Of a DNA stretch of 20,081 nucleotides, positions 1-7,210 are shown in pieces (the stretch's first letter is position 1; each line of letters begins with the position of its first letter). Position numbers and translations under genes: made by a program. The stretch spans positions 1 to 20,081 of the forward strand of contig JBBSMX010000078.1 in NCBI GenBank assembly GCA_038232935.1. Reading direction: 5' to 3'. Source of the stretch: JBBSMX01 sp038232935. GTDB taxonomy: Bacteria; Bacteroidota; Rhodothermia; Rhodothermales; JANQRZ01. The notes under the pieces were generated by a model. That model saw nothing but the letters and a program-made list of their open reading frames with translations, did not search any database and was not told the origin of the DNA.

Positions 1-127
1 GCGTGCGGTGGGAGCACGGACGCGGGACACCCTCCGCACGGCGGTGTCCGAGGCGTTGGCGCTCGTAGAGATCGGGGAGATACGGCGATGGGTGCGGCAT
101 TGCGGCTACCGGCTTACGAGTACGTGA
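1..127 (+). CDS. IS630-family transposase, C-terminal fragment (cut by window edge)
   Basis: The frame starting at base 2 is open from the left edge and stops with TGA at 125-127, giving 41 residues. The segment VGARTRDTL, an amphipathic helix, and the ending IRRWVRHCGY match the usual C-terminal pattern of IS630/Tc1-type DDE transposases, which commonly finish with an 'ARTxxxLxxAixxAL...wfxHCGY' block. The catalytic DDE residues would lie upstream, outside the window, so activity cannot be judged. The end lies nine bases before a CTAG (136-139), the target preferred by IS630, and that site coincides with the panD stop codon. The family call rests on recognising this short tail; some other transposase with a similar tail is possible. 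Confidence 0.62.
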   Translation, partial: RAVGARTRDTLRTAVSEALALVEIGEIRRWVRHCGYRLTST

Positions 128-135
128 CTCTCACA

Positions 136-555
136 CTAGTGCTCGACCGCGTCGGTCACACCGGGTTTGTTCGGCTCGGCAGTCGGGGTGCCATCGAGGT
201 CCATCACCTCTTTCGGGTCGTTGTGCTTGTCCACGAGGACGACGCGGGGGCGGTGCTCGGCCGCTTCCTCCAGCGTTAGCTCGGCGTAGGCGATCACGAT
301 GATCTCGTCGCCGGGGGCGTTGAGACGAGCGGCGGGGCCGTTGAGGCAGACCGTCCGGCTCCCGCGCTCGGCAGGGATCGTGTACGTCTCCAGCCGAGAG
401 CCGTTGTTGACGTTGACGACCTGCACCTTCTCGTAGGGCAGGATCTTCGCCGCCTCCAGCAACTCGGCGTCCAGCGTGATGGAGCCTTCGTAGTAGAGGT
501 CGGCTTCGGTCACCGTGAGGCGGTGGAGCTTCCCTTTGAACAGCGTGATCGTCAT
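136..555 (-). CDS. panD: Aspartate 1-decarboxylase (pyruvoyl-dependent)
   Basis: Cytoplasmic enzyme that decarboxylates L-aspartate to beta-alanine, which PanC joins to pantoate for pantothenate and CoA synthesis. The proenzyme self-cleaves between Gly24 and Ser25 (YYEGSIT) to make the pyruvoyl group. Other expected residues fall at family positions: Lys9, Arg54, Thr57, Tyr58, Asn72 and the following GPAAR. The start at 555 (MTITLFKGKLH) is chosen because it puts Gly-Ser at 24/25. A longer frame to 603 would only translate the intergenic octamer repeat. The protein is 139 residues, with a charged tail of about 25 residues beyond the usual 'VVLVDKHN' end. Its TAG stop overlaps a CTAG next to the IS630 remnant, so the tail may be altered by insertion. 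It lies 68 bp downstream of panC, probably in one operon. Confidence 0.95.
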   Translation of the reverse strand: MTITLFKGKLHRLTVTEADLYYEGSITLDAELLEAAKILPYEKVQVVNVNNGSRLETYTIPAERGSRTVCLNGPAARLNAPGDEIIVIAYAELTLEEAAEHRPRVVLVDKHNDPKEVMDLDGTPTAEPNKPGVTDAVEH

Positions 556-630
556 TGGGTGATTCGCTGATTGAGTGATTGGCTGATTGGATTCTGCATT
601 CACCCAATCGGCGAATCACCCAATCACTCA
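556..630. repeat. Octamer tandem arrays, inverted pair, between panC and panD
   Basis: On the + strand the first half (556-591) reads as successive 8-mers GGGTGATT, CGCTGATT, GAGTGATT, GGCTGATT. After about ten unrelated bases the second half (600-630) is the opposite orientation, with units AATCGGCG, AATCACCC and AATCACTC. In the panC-panD transcript the two halves could pair into a long imperfect stem. The panC stop codon (TGA, complement of 624-626) and the panD start codon (complement of 553-555) are both drawn from the repeat itself. No Shine-Dalgarno sequence is present before panD. Confidence 0.85.
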
Positions 631-1481
631 GTGGTAAGGAACGTGTTGTCGATCAGGCGGGCGTCGCCGAAGTAGACGGCCACGGCGGCGAGCGCCTCCC
701 GCCCCGGCCGGAGCGTCTCGACCGGCTGGAGCGTCTCGCTGTCCACCACCTCGGCGTACTGCAAGCGCGCGAGCGGCGCGGCGGCGATTTTGCCCCGCAT
801 CGTGTCTACGAGAGCCGCTGCCTGCCGTTCCCCCGCCTCGACCTGCCGCCGGACCGCGGAAAGGGCTTGGGAGAGCACAACGGCCTGCTTCCGCGCTTCT
901 TCACCGAGATAGCGGTTCCGCGACGACAGCGCGAGCCCGTCCGCCTCCCGCACCGTTTCGACGCCGACGATCTCGATCCCGAAGCCGAGATCGCGCGTCA
1001 TCCGGCGGAGGATGAGGAACTGCTGCGCGTCCTTCTTTCCGAACACGGCGAGGTGCGGGCGGCACGCGAGAAACAGCTTCGTCACGATCGTCGTGACGCC
1101 GTCGAAGTGGCCGGGGCGGAACGCGCCGCAGAGGTGCTCCCCCATGCCCGCCACCGCCACCGTCGTCGCGGCGTGCTCGTCGTACATCGCGCCGACGGCA
1201 GGCGCGAACACGGCGTCCACGCCCCCGGCGCTGCGGAGCAGGTCGAGGTCGGCATCGAGCGTGCGGGGGTAGGCGTCGAAGTCTTCGCCCGGTCCGAACT
1301 GCGTCGGGTTGACGAAGATGGAGACGATGACATGATCGGCCCGTCGGCGTGCTTCTTCGACGAGGGCGAGGTGGCCCCGGTGGAGCGCGCCCATCGTCGG
1401 GACGAGCGCGAGGGTGTGGCCGGCGCAGCGGACGAATTCGGCCTCGGCCTGCATGGCGGCAACGGTGTAGAGGATCTCCAT
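624..1481 (-). CDS. panC: Pantoate--beta-alanine ligase (pantothenate synthetase)
   Basis: Cytoplasmic ATP-dependent ligase joining D-pantoate and beta-alanine through a pantoyl-adenylate, the last step of pantothenate synthesis. It belongs to the nucleotidyltransferase (HIGH/KMSKS-type) fold. Visible motifs in order are PTMGALHRGH (28-37, with the HIGH-like His34 and His37), FVNPTQF (56-62), GKKDAQQ (148-154) and SSRN (186-189, the KMSKS counterpart). The length of 285 residues is normal. The ATG at 1481 gives the standard short N-terminus before the first strand. It leads the panC-panD unit and is divergent from fumC across a 170-bp region. The sequence before the ATG is an octamer repeat (AATCACTT AATCACCC A-ATG) rather than a ribosome binding site. 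Confidence 0.96.
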   Translation of the reverse strand: MEILYTVAAMQAEAEFVRCAGHTLALVPTMGALHRGHLALVEEARRRADHVIVSIFVNPTQFGPGEDFDAYPRTLDADLDLLRSAGGVDAVFAPAVGAMYDEHAATTVAVAGMGEHLCGAFRPGHFDGVTTIVTKLFLACRPHLAVFGKKDAQQFLILRRMTRDLGFGIEIVGVETVREADGLALSSRNRYLGEEARKQAVVLSQALSAVRRQVEAGERQAAALVDTMRGKIAAAPLARLQYAEVVDSETLQPVETLRPGREALAAVAVYFGDARLIDNTFLTTE

Positions 1482-1519
1482 TGGGTGATTAAGTGATTCG
1501 CCAATTGGGTGATTGGGGT
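1482..1519 (-). repeat. Octamer tandem array upstream of panC
   Basis: On the + strand the units are GGGTGATT, AAGTGATT, CGCCAATT, GGGTGATT, then GGGG. Read in the panC direction they become AATCACCC, AATTGGCG, AATCACTT, AATCACCC, and the next unit would start AATC but is AATG, the panC start. It forms an inverted pair with the array before fumC (1619-1654), so the two bracket the divergent promoter region. Confidence 0.8.
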
Positions 1520-1618
1520 GCCGGCTTCACACGCGGCGCTCGGAAGATCGGCAACCTAGACTGGAACGCCATAGTTTAGCACTCCCCTCCTTTCCAACTC
1601 CCCCGCTCGGAGCCACGC

Positions 1619-1654
1619 AATCAGCCAATCACCCAATCAGCGACTCACCCAATG
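1619..1654 (+). repeat. Octamer tandem array upstream of fumC
   Basis: Successive 8-mers AATCAGCC, AATCACCC, AATCAGCG, ACTCACCC run directly into AATG, whose last three bases are the fumC start codon. The array replaces the position of a Shine-Dalgarno sequence. About 100 bp of unrelated sequence (1520-1618) separates it from the oppositely oriented panC array; promoters for both genes should lie there. TAGTTTAG at 1572-1579 is one base off the Bacteroidota -7 consensus, too weak to annotate separately. Confidence 0.82.
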
Positions 1655-3040
1655 CCTGACTTCCGCACCGAAAAAGACTCGCTCGGCGAGGTCCGTGTCC
1701 CGGCCGATGCGCTCTACGGCGCGCAGACACAGCGCGCGAAAGAGAACTTCCCCATCTCGTCGCTCCGCTTCCCCCGCCGCTTCATCGAGGCGCTCGGCCT
1801 CATCAAAAGCGCCGCGGCCCACGCGAATCACACGCTTGGCCTGCTCCCTGGCCCGAAGGCACTTGCGATTGCCGCCGCCGCCGAGCGCGTCGCCGCCGGC
1901 CATCTCGACGGCGAGTTCGTACTCGACATCTTCCAGACAGGCAGCGGGACCTCGACGAACATGAACGCTAACGAGGTCATCGCCCACGTCGCCGGCGCGG
2001 CCCTCGACGGCGACACGGTCCACCCCAACAACGACGTCAACATGGGGCAGTCGTCGAACGACGTGATCCCGACGGCGATGCACGTCGCTGCCCGCGTCGG
2101 CATCGAGCGGGAGCTGATCCCGGCGCTGGAGCGGCTGCGCGACGCGTTGCACGAGAAAGCCGAGGCGTTCGACGACGTGCTCAAGAGCGGGCGGACGCAC
2201 CTCATGGACGCGACGCCGGTCCGGCTCGGGCAGGAGTTCGGCGGCTACGCCTCGCAGGTGGAGCACGGGATCCGCCGGCTCCGCAACGCGAGCGAGGAGC
2301 TGGCCGAGCTCGCCCTCGGCGGGACGGCCGTCGGCACCGGGATCAACCGGCCGGTGGACTTCCCCGAGAAAACCATCGCTCACCTCTCCGAGGCGACCGG
2401 GCTGGACTTCCGCGAGGCCGAGAACCACTTCGAGGCGCAGTCCGCAAAGGATGCCTACGTCTCGGCGTCGGGCGCGCTCAACACCGTCGCCGTCTCGCTC
2501 ATGAAGATCGCCAACGACATCCGCCACCTCTCTAGCGGGCCGACGAGCGGGCTCTCGGAGATCCAGCTCCCGGCCGTCCAGCCCGGCTCCTCCATCATGC
2601 CGGGCAAAGTGAACCCGGTGCTCGCCGAGGCACTGATGATGGTGGCCGCCCGGGTGATGGGCAACCACACCACGATCACCGTCGGCGGGCAGCAGGGCAA
2701 CTTCGAGCTGAACGTGATGATGCCGGTGATGGCGCACGCGATGCTGGAGAGCATCGAGATCCTCGCGACCGGCTGCGACGCCTTCCGTGAGAAGTGCCTC
2801 GTCGGGATCGAGGCCAACCGGGCGCGCTGCCGCGAGCTGCTGGAGAAGAACCCCTCCATCGCCACGGCGCTCAACGCGACAATCGGCTACGACGCGGCGT
2901 CGAAGGTGGCGAAACGCGCCGCCGCCGAGGGCCGCTCCGTCCGCGACGTACTCCAGGAGATGGACCTCATCCCGGCCGGCGAAATCGACAACGTGCTGGA
3001 CGTGCGCTCGATGACGGAGCCGGGGATTCCGGGGCAGTAG
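1652..3040 (+). CDS. fumC: Class II fumarate hydratase
   Basis: Cytoplasmic, iron-independent TCA-cycle enzyme interconverting fumarate and malate. It is a homotetramer of the fumarase/aspartase superfamily. Evidence: TGSGTSTNMNANEVIA (97-112), NMGQSSNDVIPTAMH (130-144), GRTHLMDATPVRLGQEF (180-196, with the catalytic-region His183) and the superfamily signature GSSIMPGKVN (312-321, with the mobile-loop Ser313). The length of 462 residues fits FumC. THLMDATP and the overall spacing favour fumarase over aspartase or argininosuccinate lyase. The ATG at 1652 directly follows the octamer array and gives the normal N-terminus (FRTEKDSLGEVRVP). It is divergent from panC, with degP on the same strand 332 bp downstream beyond a terminator hairpin. 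Confidence 0.96.
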   Translation: MPDFRTEKDSLGEVRVPADALYGAQTQRAKENFPISSLRFPRRFIEALGLIKSAAAHANHTLGLLPGPKALAIAAAAERVAAGHLDGEFVLDIFQTGSGTSTNMNANEVIAHVAGAALDGDTVHPNNDVNMGQSSNDVIPTAMHVAARVGIERELIPALERLRDALHEKAEAFDDVLKSGRTHLMDATPVRLGQEFGGYASQVEHGIRRLRNASEELAELALGGTAVGTGINRPVDFPEKTIAHLSEATGLDFREAENHFEAQSAKDAYVSASGALNTVAVSLMKIANDIRHLSSGPTSGLSEIQLPAVQPGSSIMPGKVNPVLAEALMMVAARVMGNHTTITVGGQQGNFELNVMMPVMAHAMLESIEILATGCDAFREKCLVGIEANRARCRELLEKNPSIATALNATIGYDAASKVAKRAAAEGRSVRDVLQEMDLIPAGEIDNVLDVRSMTEPGIPGQ

Positions 3041-3046
3041 GGCAGC

Positions 3047-3125
3047 GTTTGGGAGGGTGGGCGTGTGAGGGTCGCAGCCCCCGTCGGTGGCGTTCTCTCC
3101 TCTCCCATCTCCCACCCTCCCAAAC
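3047..3125. repeat. Perfect 15-bp inverted repeat downstream of fumC
   Basis: GTTTGGGAGGGTGGG (3047-3061) and its exact complement (3111-3125) are separated by 49 bp, starting seven bases after the fumC stop codon. There is no T-tract after the second arm, so it is not a canonical intrinsic terminator. The design, a G-rich half after one gene and a C-rich half before the next, resembles the octamer and heptamer pairs elsewhere in the window. Confidence 0.7.
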
Positions 3126-3234
3126 TCCATCTCCCCGAAGCGGACTGCTAGAAAAACAGCACCCCGAATATACCAACCGCGCCGTCCGCGCCGTTTATGC
3201 CGCGCACCCTCCGACCAAACCCGCCCTGCGGGTC

Positions 3235-3271
3235 ATGCAGCGTGTCCTCGGGGCGCGCTGCATGTTTTTTT
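3235..3271 (+). terminator. Rho-independent terminator between fumC and degP
   Basis: An 8-bp perfect stem (ATGCAGCG at 3235-3242 with CGCTGCAT at 3256-3263) encloses a 13-base loop and is followed by seven T residues (3265-3271). It lies 195 bp after the fumC stop and about 100 bp before the degP start. It could terminate fumC transcription or act as an attenuator in a long degP leader. The remaining sequence in the 332-bp gap (3041-3372) holds the 15-bp inverted repeat at 3047-3125 and otherwise nothing I recognise; no convincing -33/-7 promoter pair was seen. Confidence 0.7.
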
Positions 3272-3372
3272 GGTGGATGTCGCGTGGAGCTTCGCGCGGC
3301 GGGGCACGATCCTCGATACCGCGCGTACTACCGCTCCCGTCTGAGACTTCAACCTCCTGATCCCTACCTGTC

Positions 3373-4917
3373 ATGAGCACGAGCGCCACCCGAAAGCTCT
3401 CTGTAGCGCTTCTCGTCATCGCCGCCTTCGTAGCCGGCATCTTCTTCGTCACTTCTAGCGGAGCCCTCTTCGGCGGTCGCTTCTTCGGCAACGCCGAAGC
3501 CCAGCAAGCCCCCGCCGTTCGCGGGGATGTCTCCGAGGGCATCGCCACCGCTAACGAGCTCGGCGACGCCTTCTCCGCCGTCGCCGAGGCCGTCAACCCG
3601 GCCGTCGTCTCCATCTCCAGCACGCAACTCGTGCAGCGGCCTACCATGGGCAACCCGTTCGAGGGGACGCCCTTCGAGGACTTCTTCGGCGGGGGCGGGC
3701 GTGGGGGCAGCGACGGCCAGGTCATACCGCGCTCGGCGCTCGGCTCCGGTGCCATCGTCCGGGACAACGGCTACATCGTCACGAACAACCACGTCGTCGA
3801 AAACGCCGATGAGCTGATGGTCCACTTCTTCGACGGGACGGAGCTTCCGGGCGAGGTCGTGGGGACCGATCCCTTCGCCGACCTCGCTGTCATCAAAGTG
3901 GAAGCCGAGCGGCTCCCGTACCTCGGCTACGGCGACGCCGAGCAGCTCCGCGTCGGGCAGTGGGTGATCGCCGTGGGCAGCCCGCTCCAGCAGTCGCTCT
4001 CGAACACGGTCACGGCCGGGATCATCTCGGCGCTCGGGCGGAGCCAGCAGATCAACCAGCTCGAGAACTTCATCCAGACCGACGCCTCGATCAACCCCGG
4101 CAACTCGGGCGGCCCGCTCGTGAACCTCCGCGGCCAGCTCATCGGGATCAACACGGCGATCGCGACGCGGACCGGCGGGTTCCAGGGCATCGGCTTCGCC
4201 ATCCCCGTGGACATCGTCCGCAACGTCGTGGATCAGCTCATCGACACTGGAGGTGTGGAACGCGGTTACCTCGGCGTCCAGTTCAGCGGGATCTCGCAGT
4301 CGCTCGCGCGTGCGATCGACGTGCCGATCGGCTCGGCGCAGATCTCGTCGGTGCAGGAGGGCAGCGCGGCGGCCAAAGCCGGGCTCGAAGCAGGCGATGT
4401 GATCACCTCCGTCAACGGCGTGGACCTCCGCAACAACAGCGACCTCCTTTCGCTCGTGGCGAACCGGCGGCCGGGCGACGAGCTCCACCTGGCCTACGTG
4501 CGCGGCGAGGACCGCCGGACGACGACGGTCACCCTCGGCACCCGGCCCGGAGACGAGCAAGCCGCGAACCGGCCCCACCGCGACCGCCAGCCGAGCAAGG
4601 AGCAGGGCCAGCAGACCGAGGAGGCGCTCGGGATGACACTCGGCACGCTTACGGCGCAGGCGGCCGAGGAGTACGGCTACGAGCCCGGCACGGAAGGCTT
4701 GGTCGTGATGGCGGTGGAGCGCAGCAGCGAGGCGTTCCGCGACGCGAACATCCGCGAGGGCGACCTTCTCGTCAACCTCAACGGGGAGCGCGCCGCGAGC
4801 CTCCGCGATTTCAAGCGGGCCTACGACCAGATCGACAAAGGCGAGACGTTCCTGCTGACGCTCCAGCGAGCGGGCCAGCAGGGCCGCCAGCTCTACCGGA
4901 CAGCGCTGACGAAGTAA
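3373..4917 (+). CDS. degP: DegP/HtrA-family serine protease with two PDZ domains
   Basis: Envelope quality-control protease/chaperone of the S1C family. Residues 10-28 are a hydrophobic segment (signal peptide or membrane anchor), so the rest is periplasmic. The trypsin-like domain shows the complete triad: His140 in TNNHVV, Asp170 in DPFADLAVIKV and Ser245 in GNSGGPL. PDZ1 follows at about 290-390 (GYLGVQF, AGLEAGDVITSVNG), then a polar linker rich in Q, R and E, and PDZ2 at about 420-510 (EGLVVMAVE, ANIREGDLLVNLNGE). A glycine-rich loop (105-112) precedes the protease strands. The length of 514 residues is typical. The ATG at 3373 is taken because it starts just before the signal sequence. 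The specific assignment DegP versus DegQ/MucD cannot be settled from sequence. Confidence 0.93.
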   Translation: MSTSATRKLSVALLVIAAFVAGIFFVTSSGALFGGRFFGNAEAQQAPAVRGDVSEGIATANELGDAFSAVAEAVNPAVVSISSTQLVQRPTMGNPFEGTPFEDFFGGGGRGGSDGQVIPRSALGSGAIVRDNGYIVTNNHVVENADELMVHFFDGTELPGEVVGTDPFADLAVIKVEAERLPYLGYGDAEQLRVGQWVIAVGSPLQQSLSNTVTAGIISALGRSQQINQLENFIQTDASINPGNSGGPLVNLRGQLIGINTAIATRTGGFQGIGFAIPVDIVRNVVDQLIDTGGVERGYLGVQFSGISQSLARAIDVPIGSAQISSVQEGSAAAKAGLEAGDVITSVNGVDLRNNSDLLSLVANRRPGDELHLAYVRGEDRRTTTVTLGTRPGDEQAANRPHRDRQPSKEQGQQTEEALGMTLGTLTAQAAEEYGYEPGTEGLVVMAVERSSEAFRDANIREGDLLVNLNGERAASLRDFKRAYDQIDKGETFLLTLQRAGQQGRQLYRTALTK

Positions 4918-4931
4918 GCCTGACAGAACGC

Positions 4932-4973
4932 AAAAAGGGGCCGCCGCGCACAGCGCACGGCGGCCCCTTTTTT
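4932..4973. terminator. Bidirectional intrinsic terminator between degP and the Rieske reductase gene
   Basis: AAAAAGGGGCCGCCG (4932-4946) pairs perfectly with CGGCGGCCCCTTTTT (4958-4972) around an 11-base loop. The GC-rich stem has A-tract and T-tract flanks, so it can terminate transcripts from both directions. It sits 14 bp after the degP stop and 13 bp before the stop of the convergent reductase gene. Confidence 0.9.
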
Positions 4974-4985
4974 ATGCGGAGGCTG

Positions 4986-6596
4986 CTACGCTTTCAACCG
5001 GGCCAGCAGGTCTACGCCCTCTTTCACTTCGCGCGCCGAGGGCGCCTCGTCAGCGAGCATGAGGGCATGGAGCGCGGCCATCTCTTTATCGCGCCCGACC
5101 CCGGCCGCGGCGAGCACGTCGTCGCCGTTGAGGTAGTAGGCGATGAATTTCTTCTCATCGAGGCCACCGTCGATGAACACCTCGTCCCATGCCGAGGCGT
5201 GGCCGACGTAGCGGAGGCTGACGCCGAACTGACCGGACCAGAAGAAGGGCACGCCCTCGTACAGCACGGCCTGCCCCGCCATGTTGAGCGCAGCGACGCG
5301 GCCGTGCTGCTGCGCGAGCCGCCAGTGCTCGATGCGGACGCGCTCGCCCGTGCGTGGGTCGGCGAAGCGAGCGATGTCGCCCGCGGCGAACACGTCGCTC
5401 CCGGCCGCGAGGTGAGCGTCCACGACGATGCCGCCGTCGTCCTCGTCCTTCGTGACCCCGCGGAGGAAATCCGTCGCGGGCGTCACGCCGATCCCGACGA
5501 GCACGAAATCGGCCTCGATGCGCTCGCCGCCTTCCGTCGTCACCGTGAGGCCGCCGTCGCTCCGCTCGATCTGCTCGACGCCGGTGCCGAGGTGGAACGT
5601 GACGCCGTTCTCCTCGTGGACGCGCTGGAAGAACCGGCCCACGTCGGCACCGAGAACGGCCTCGAACGGCACCTCGTCCATCGACACGACCGTCACGCCG
5701 AGCCCGCGCCCGGTGAAGTTCGCTGCCGCCTCCATTCCGATAAAGCTGGAGCCAATGATGACGACGCGCTCAGCATTCTCGGCGCGGCTCACGATGCGCT
5801 CGGCGTCCCGCCATTGCCGAAGGACGAACACGCCGTCAAGGTCGCCGCCCGGCACGTCGAGCGTGCGCGGCGTGCCGCCGGTGGCGACGAGCACGCGGTC
5901 GTACTTCAGCGGCTCGGCGCCCTCGAAGTGGATCGTCTTCTCATTGGCGTCGAGCGTTATGACGGTGTGGCCGCGCAGGAGCTCGATCCCGTGCCGACCG
6001 TAGAACTCGTCGTCGCGGAGGGGGAGCGTGTCGTCGCCCGCGTCGCCGCCGAGGTAGCCTTTGCTGAGGGCGGTCCGGTCGTAGGGTGCCACCTCTTCCT
6101 TCGTAACCATCACCACGCGCCCCTCGAACCCGGCCTCGCGCAAGGTCTCGGCCGCGACCTCGCCCGCCGCCCCACCGCCGACGATCACGAATGTCTGCGG
6201 GTGCGTGTCGAAGTCTCCGTCGGCCATCGGGGGCACGTGGCCGCCGCTCTCGCGGTAGGACGCTTCCTTCGGGGTCTCCTCCGCGTCATCGGGGACGGAG
6301 ACGAACACGTCGTCGCCCTCGACGCGGGCACGGTAGCGGCGGAGGGCGTCGAGGGCGGGGGCGTCGCGGAGCGCGCCGTCGGTGACGTCGAACCGCGCGT
6401 GGTGCCAGGGGCAGGTGACGGTGCGGCCGTGGAGCACGCCGTCGGCGAGGGGTGCGCCGTAGTGGGTGCAGTGCGCGCTACAGGCGTGGAAGTGGCCGTC
6501 GATGCGGGAGAGGAGCACGTCGGTGCCGCCGACAGTGACGGCCATCATCTCGCCGTCGGCGAGGTCGTGGATGGAGGCTACGCGGGCTTCGGGCAT
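4986..6596 (-). CDS. Rieske [2Fe-2S]/FAD-dependent NAD(P)H oxidoreductase (AIFM3/Nfrl-like)
   Basis: A 536-residue fusion of an N-terminal Rieske domain and a class-I pyridine nucleotide-disulfide reductase. The Rieske ligands are Cys43-x-His45 (CTH) and Cys62-x-x-His65 (CPWH). The FAD-binding Rossmann motif is VIVGGGAAG (137-145), and the NAD(P)H site is VVIIGSSFIGMEA (278-290), where the first Gly-x-Gly is GSS, as often seen in AIF-like members. The FAD-contacting segment DVFAAGDIARF and a C-terminal reductase domain (ferredoxin-reductase-like) follow. It probably transfers electrons from NAD(P)H through FAD to the Rieske centre or a partner; the acceptor is unknown. There is no signal peptide, so it is cytoplasmic. 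The ATG at 6596 is chosen because the Rieske domain begins there; the longer frame upstream is low-complexity. It is divergent from the ACT-UPF0210 pair. Confidence 0.9.
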   Translation of the reverse strand: MPEARVASIHDLADGEMMAVTVGGTDVLLSRIDGHFHACSAHCTHYGAPLADGVLHGRTVTCPWHHARFDVTDGALRDAPALDALRRYRARVEGDDVFVSVPDDAEETPKEASYRESGGHVPPMADGDFDTHPQTFVIVGGGAAGEVAAETLREAGFEGRVVMVTKEEVAPYDRTALSKGYLGGDAGDDTLPLRDDEFYGRHGIELLRGHTVITLDANEKTIHFEGAEPLKYDRVLVATGGTPRTLDVPGGDLDGVFVLRQWRDAERIVSRAENAERVVIIGSSFIGMEAAANFTGRGLGVTVVSMDEVPFEAVLGADVGRFFQRVHEENGVTFHLGTGVEQIERSDGGLTVTTEGGERIEADFVLVGIGVTPATDFLRGVTKDEDDGGIVVDAHLAAGSDVFAAGDIARFADPRTGERVRIEHWRLAQQHGRVAALNMAGQAVLYEGVPFFWSGQFGVSLRYVGHASAWDEVFIDGGLDEKKFIAYYLNGDDVLAAAGVGRDKEMAALHALMLADEAPSAREVKEGVDLLARLKA

Positions 6597-6721
6597 GGAG
6601 ACAGGAGATGGGGCGAGAAAGGAGAAGGGCGGCGCGGGCGCATTGGAGGGCCGCGCGGAAATGGGTACTTTCCTACCCCCGCCGCCGATGCCGGATCCAC
6701 CCCGCTCCCGTCCGCGTGCCG

Positions 6722-6729
6722 TAGCTTTG
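6722..6729 (+). promoter_or_regulatory. Candidate Bacteroidota-type -7 promoter element for the ACT-UPF0210 unit
   Basis: TAGCTTTG matches the Bacteroidota -7 consensus TAnnTTTG exactly. It would start transcription about 30 bp before the GTG start at 6766 and inside any gene model beginning at the upstream ATG codons (6661, 6688). I see no clear TTTG at the -33 position, and a chance match in this 170-bp region is possible. Confidence 0.35.
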
Positions 6730-6765
6730 CGTTGCTCGTCCCCTCCGAACCTCGCCCTGCTCTCT

Positions 6766-7200
6766 GTGCCCCAGGATCTCCGTGCCCTCATCGAACGCAT
6801 CGCCGCCGCGCTCGGCCCCGACGCTACGCCCGCACAAGTCGAGGCCGTCGCCCGCGCCACGCTCAGCACGCAGAACGGGCAGCCCGCCCCTGTCCCGGCC
6901 TCCCCCACGGTCGGCGCAGGACCGATCAGCGGGCGCATCATCGTGACGTCGTACGGCTGCGACCAGCCCGGCATCCTCGCCGCCCTCACGACCGAGCTGT
7001 TCGAAGCCGGCGTCAACATCCTCGATGTCTCGCAGAAGATCCTCCAGGGATACTTCACCCTCATCCTCCTCGCCGACCTCTCGGACTCCGGCCTGAGCCC
7101 GTCCGAGGTCCAGCGCCGCCTCGCCGTTCACAGCGACCGCCTCGGCGTCCGCACGCTCGTCCAGCACGAGGAGCTCTTCCAGGCGATGCACCGACCGTGA
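6766..7200 (+). CDS. ACT-domain protein (UPF0237-like), partner of UPF0210
   Basis: A 144-residue protein with an N-terminal helical region (DLRALIERIAAAL and TPAQVEAVARATL) and an ACT domain starting near residue 54 (GRIIVTSYGCDQPGILAAL). The 'DxPGILA' turn and the following AGVNILDVSQ are typical of ACT domains that bind small ligands, often amino acids. An ACT protein next to a UPF0210/DUF711 gene is a conserved arrangement in many bacteria, and the pair is presumed to work together; the reaction or ligand is not known. The GTG at 6766 is preferred because residues upstream are Pro/Arg-rich noncoding-looking sequence and a possible -7 element sits at 6722. Earlier ATG codons at 6661 and 6688 are alternatives. 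Confidence 0.8.
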   Translation: MPQDLRALIERIAAALGPDATPAQVEAVARATLSTQNGQPAPVPASPTVGAGPISGRIIVTSYGCDQPGILAALTTELFEAGVNILDVSQKILQGYFTLILLADLSDSGLSPSEVQRRLAVHSDRLGVRTLVQHEELFQAMHRP

Positions 7201-7210
7201 CACCCTTGAG

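Noticed and set aside
88..279. A 63-codon + strand frame at the left edge.
   Set aside because: It begins inside the transposase fragment in another frame and continues antisense to panD; no family features.
556..603. An upstream ATG for panD (start at 603).
   Set aside because: The extra 16 residues are translated octamer repeat, and the conserved Gly24-Ser25 numbering fits the start at 555.
1637..3130. A 497-codon minus-strand frame opposite fumC, and similar long frames opposite degP, UPF0210, eno and sucC.
   Set aside because: Each mirrors a strongly recognised gene, has Arg/His/Asp-rich low-complexity translation, and shows no motifs.
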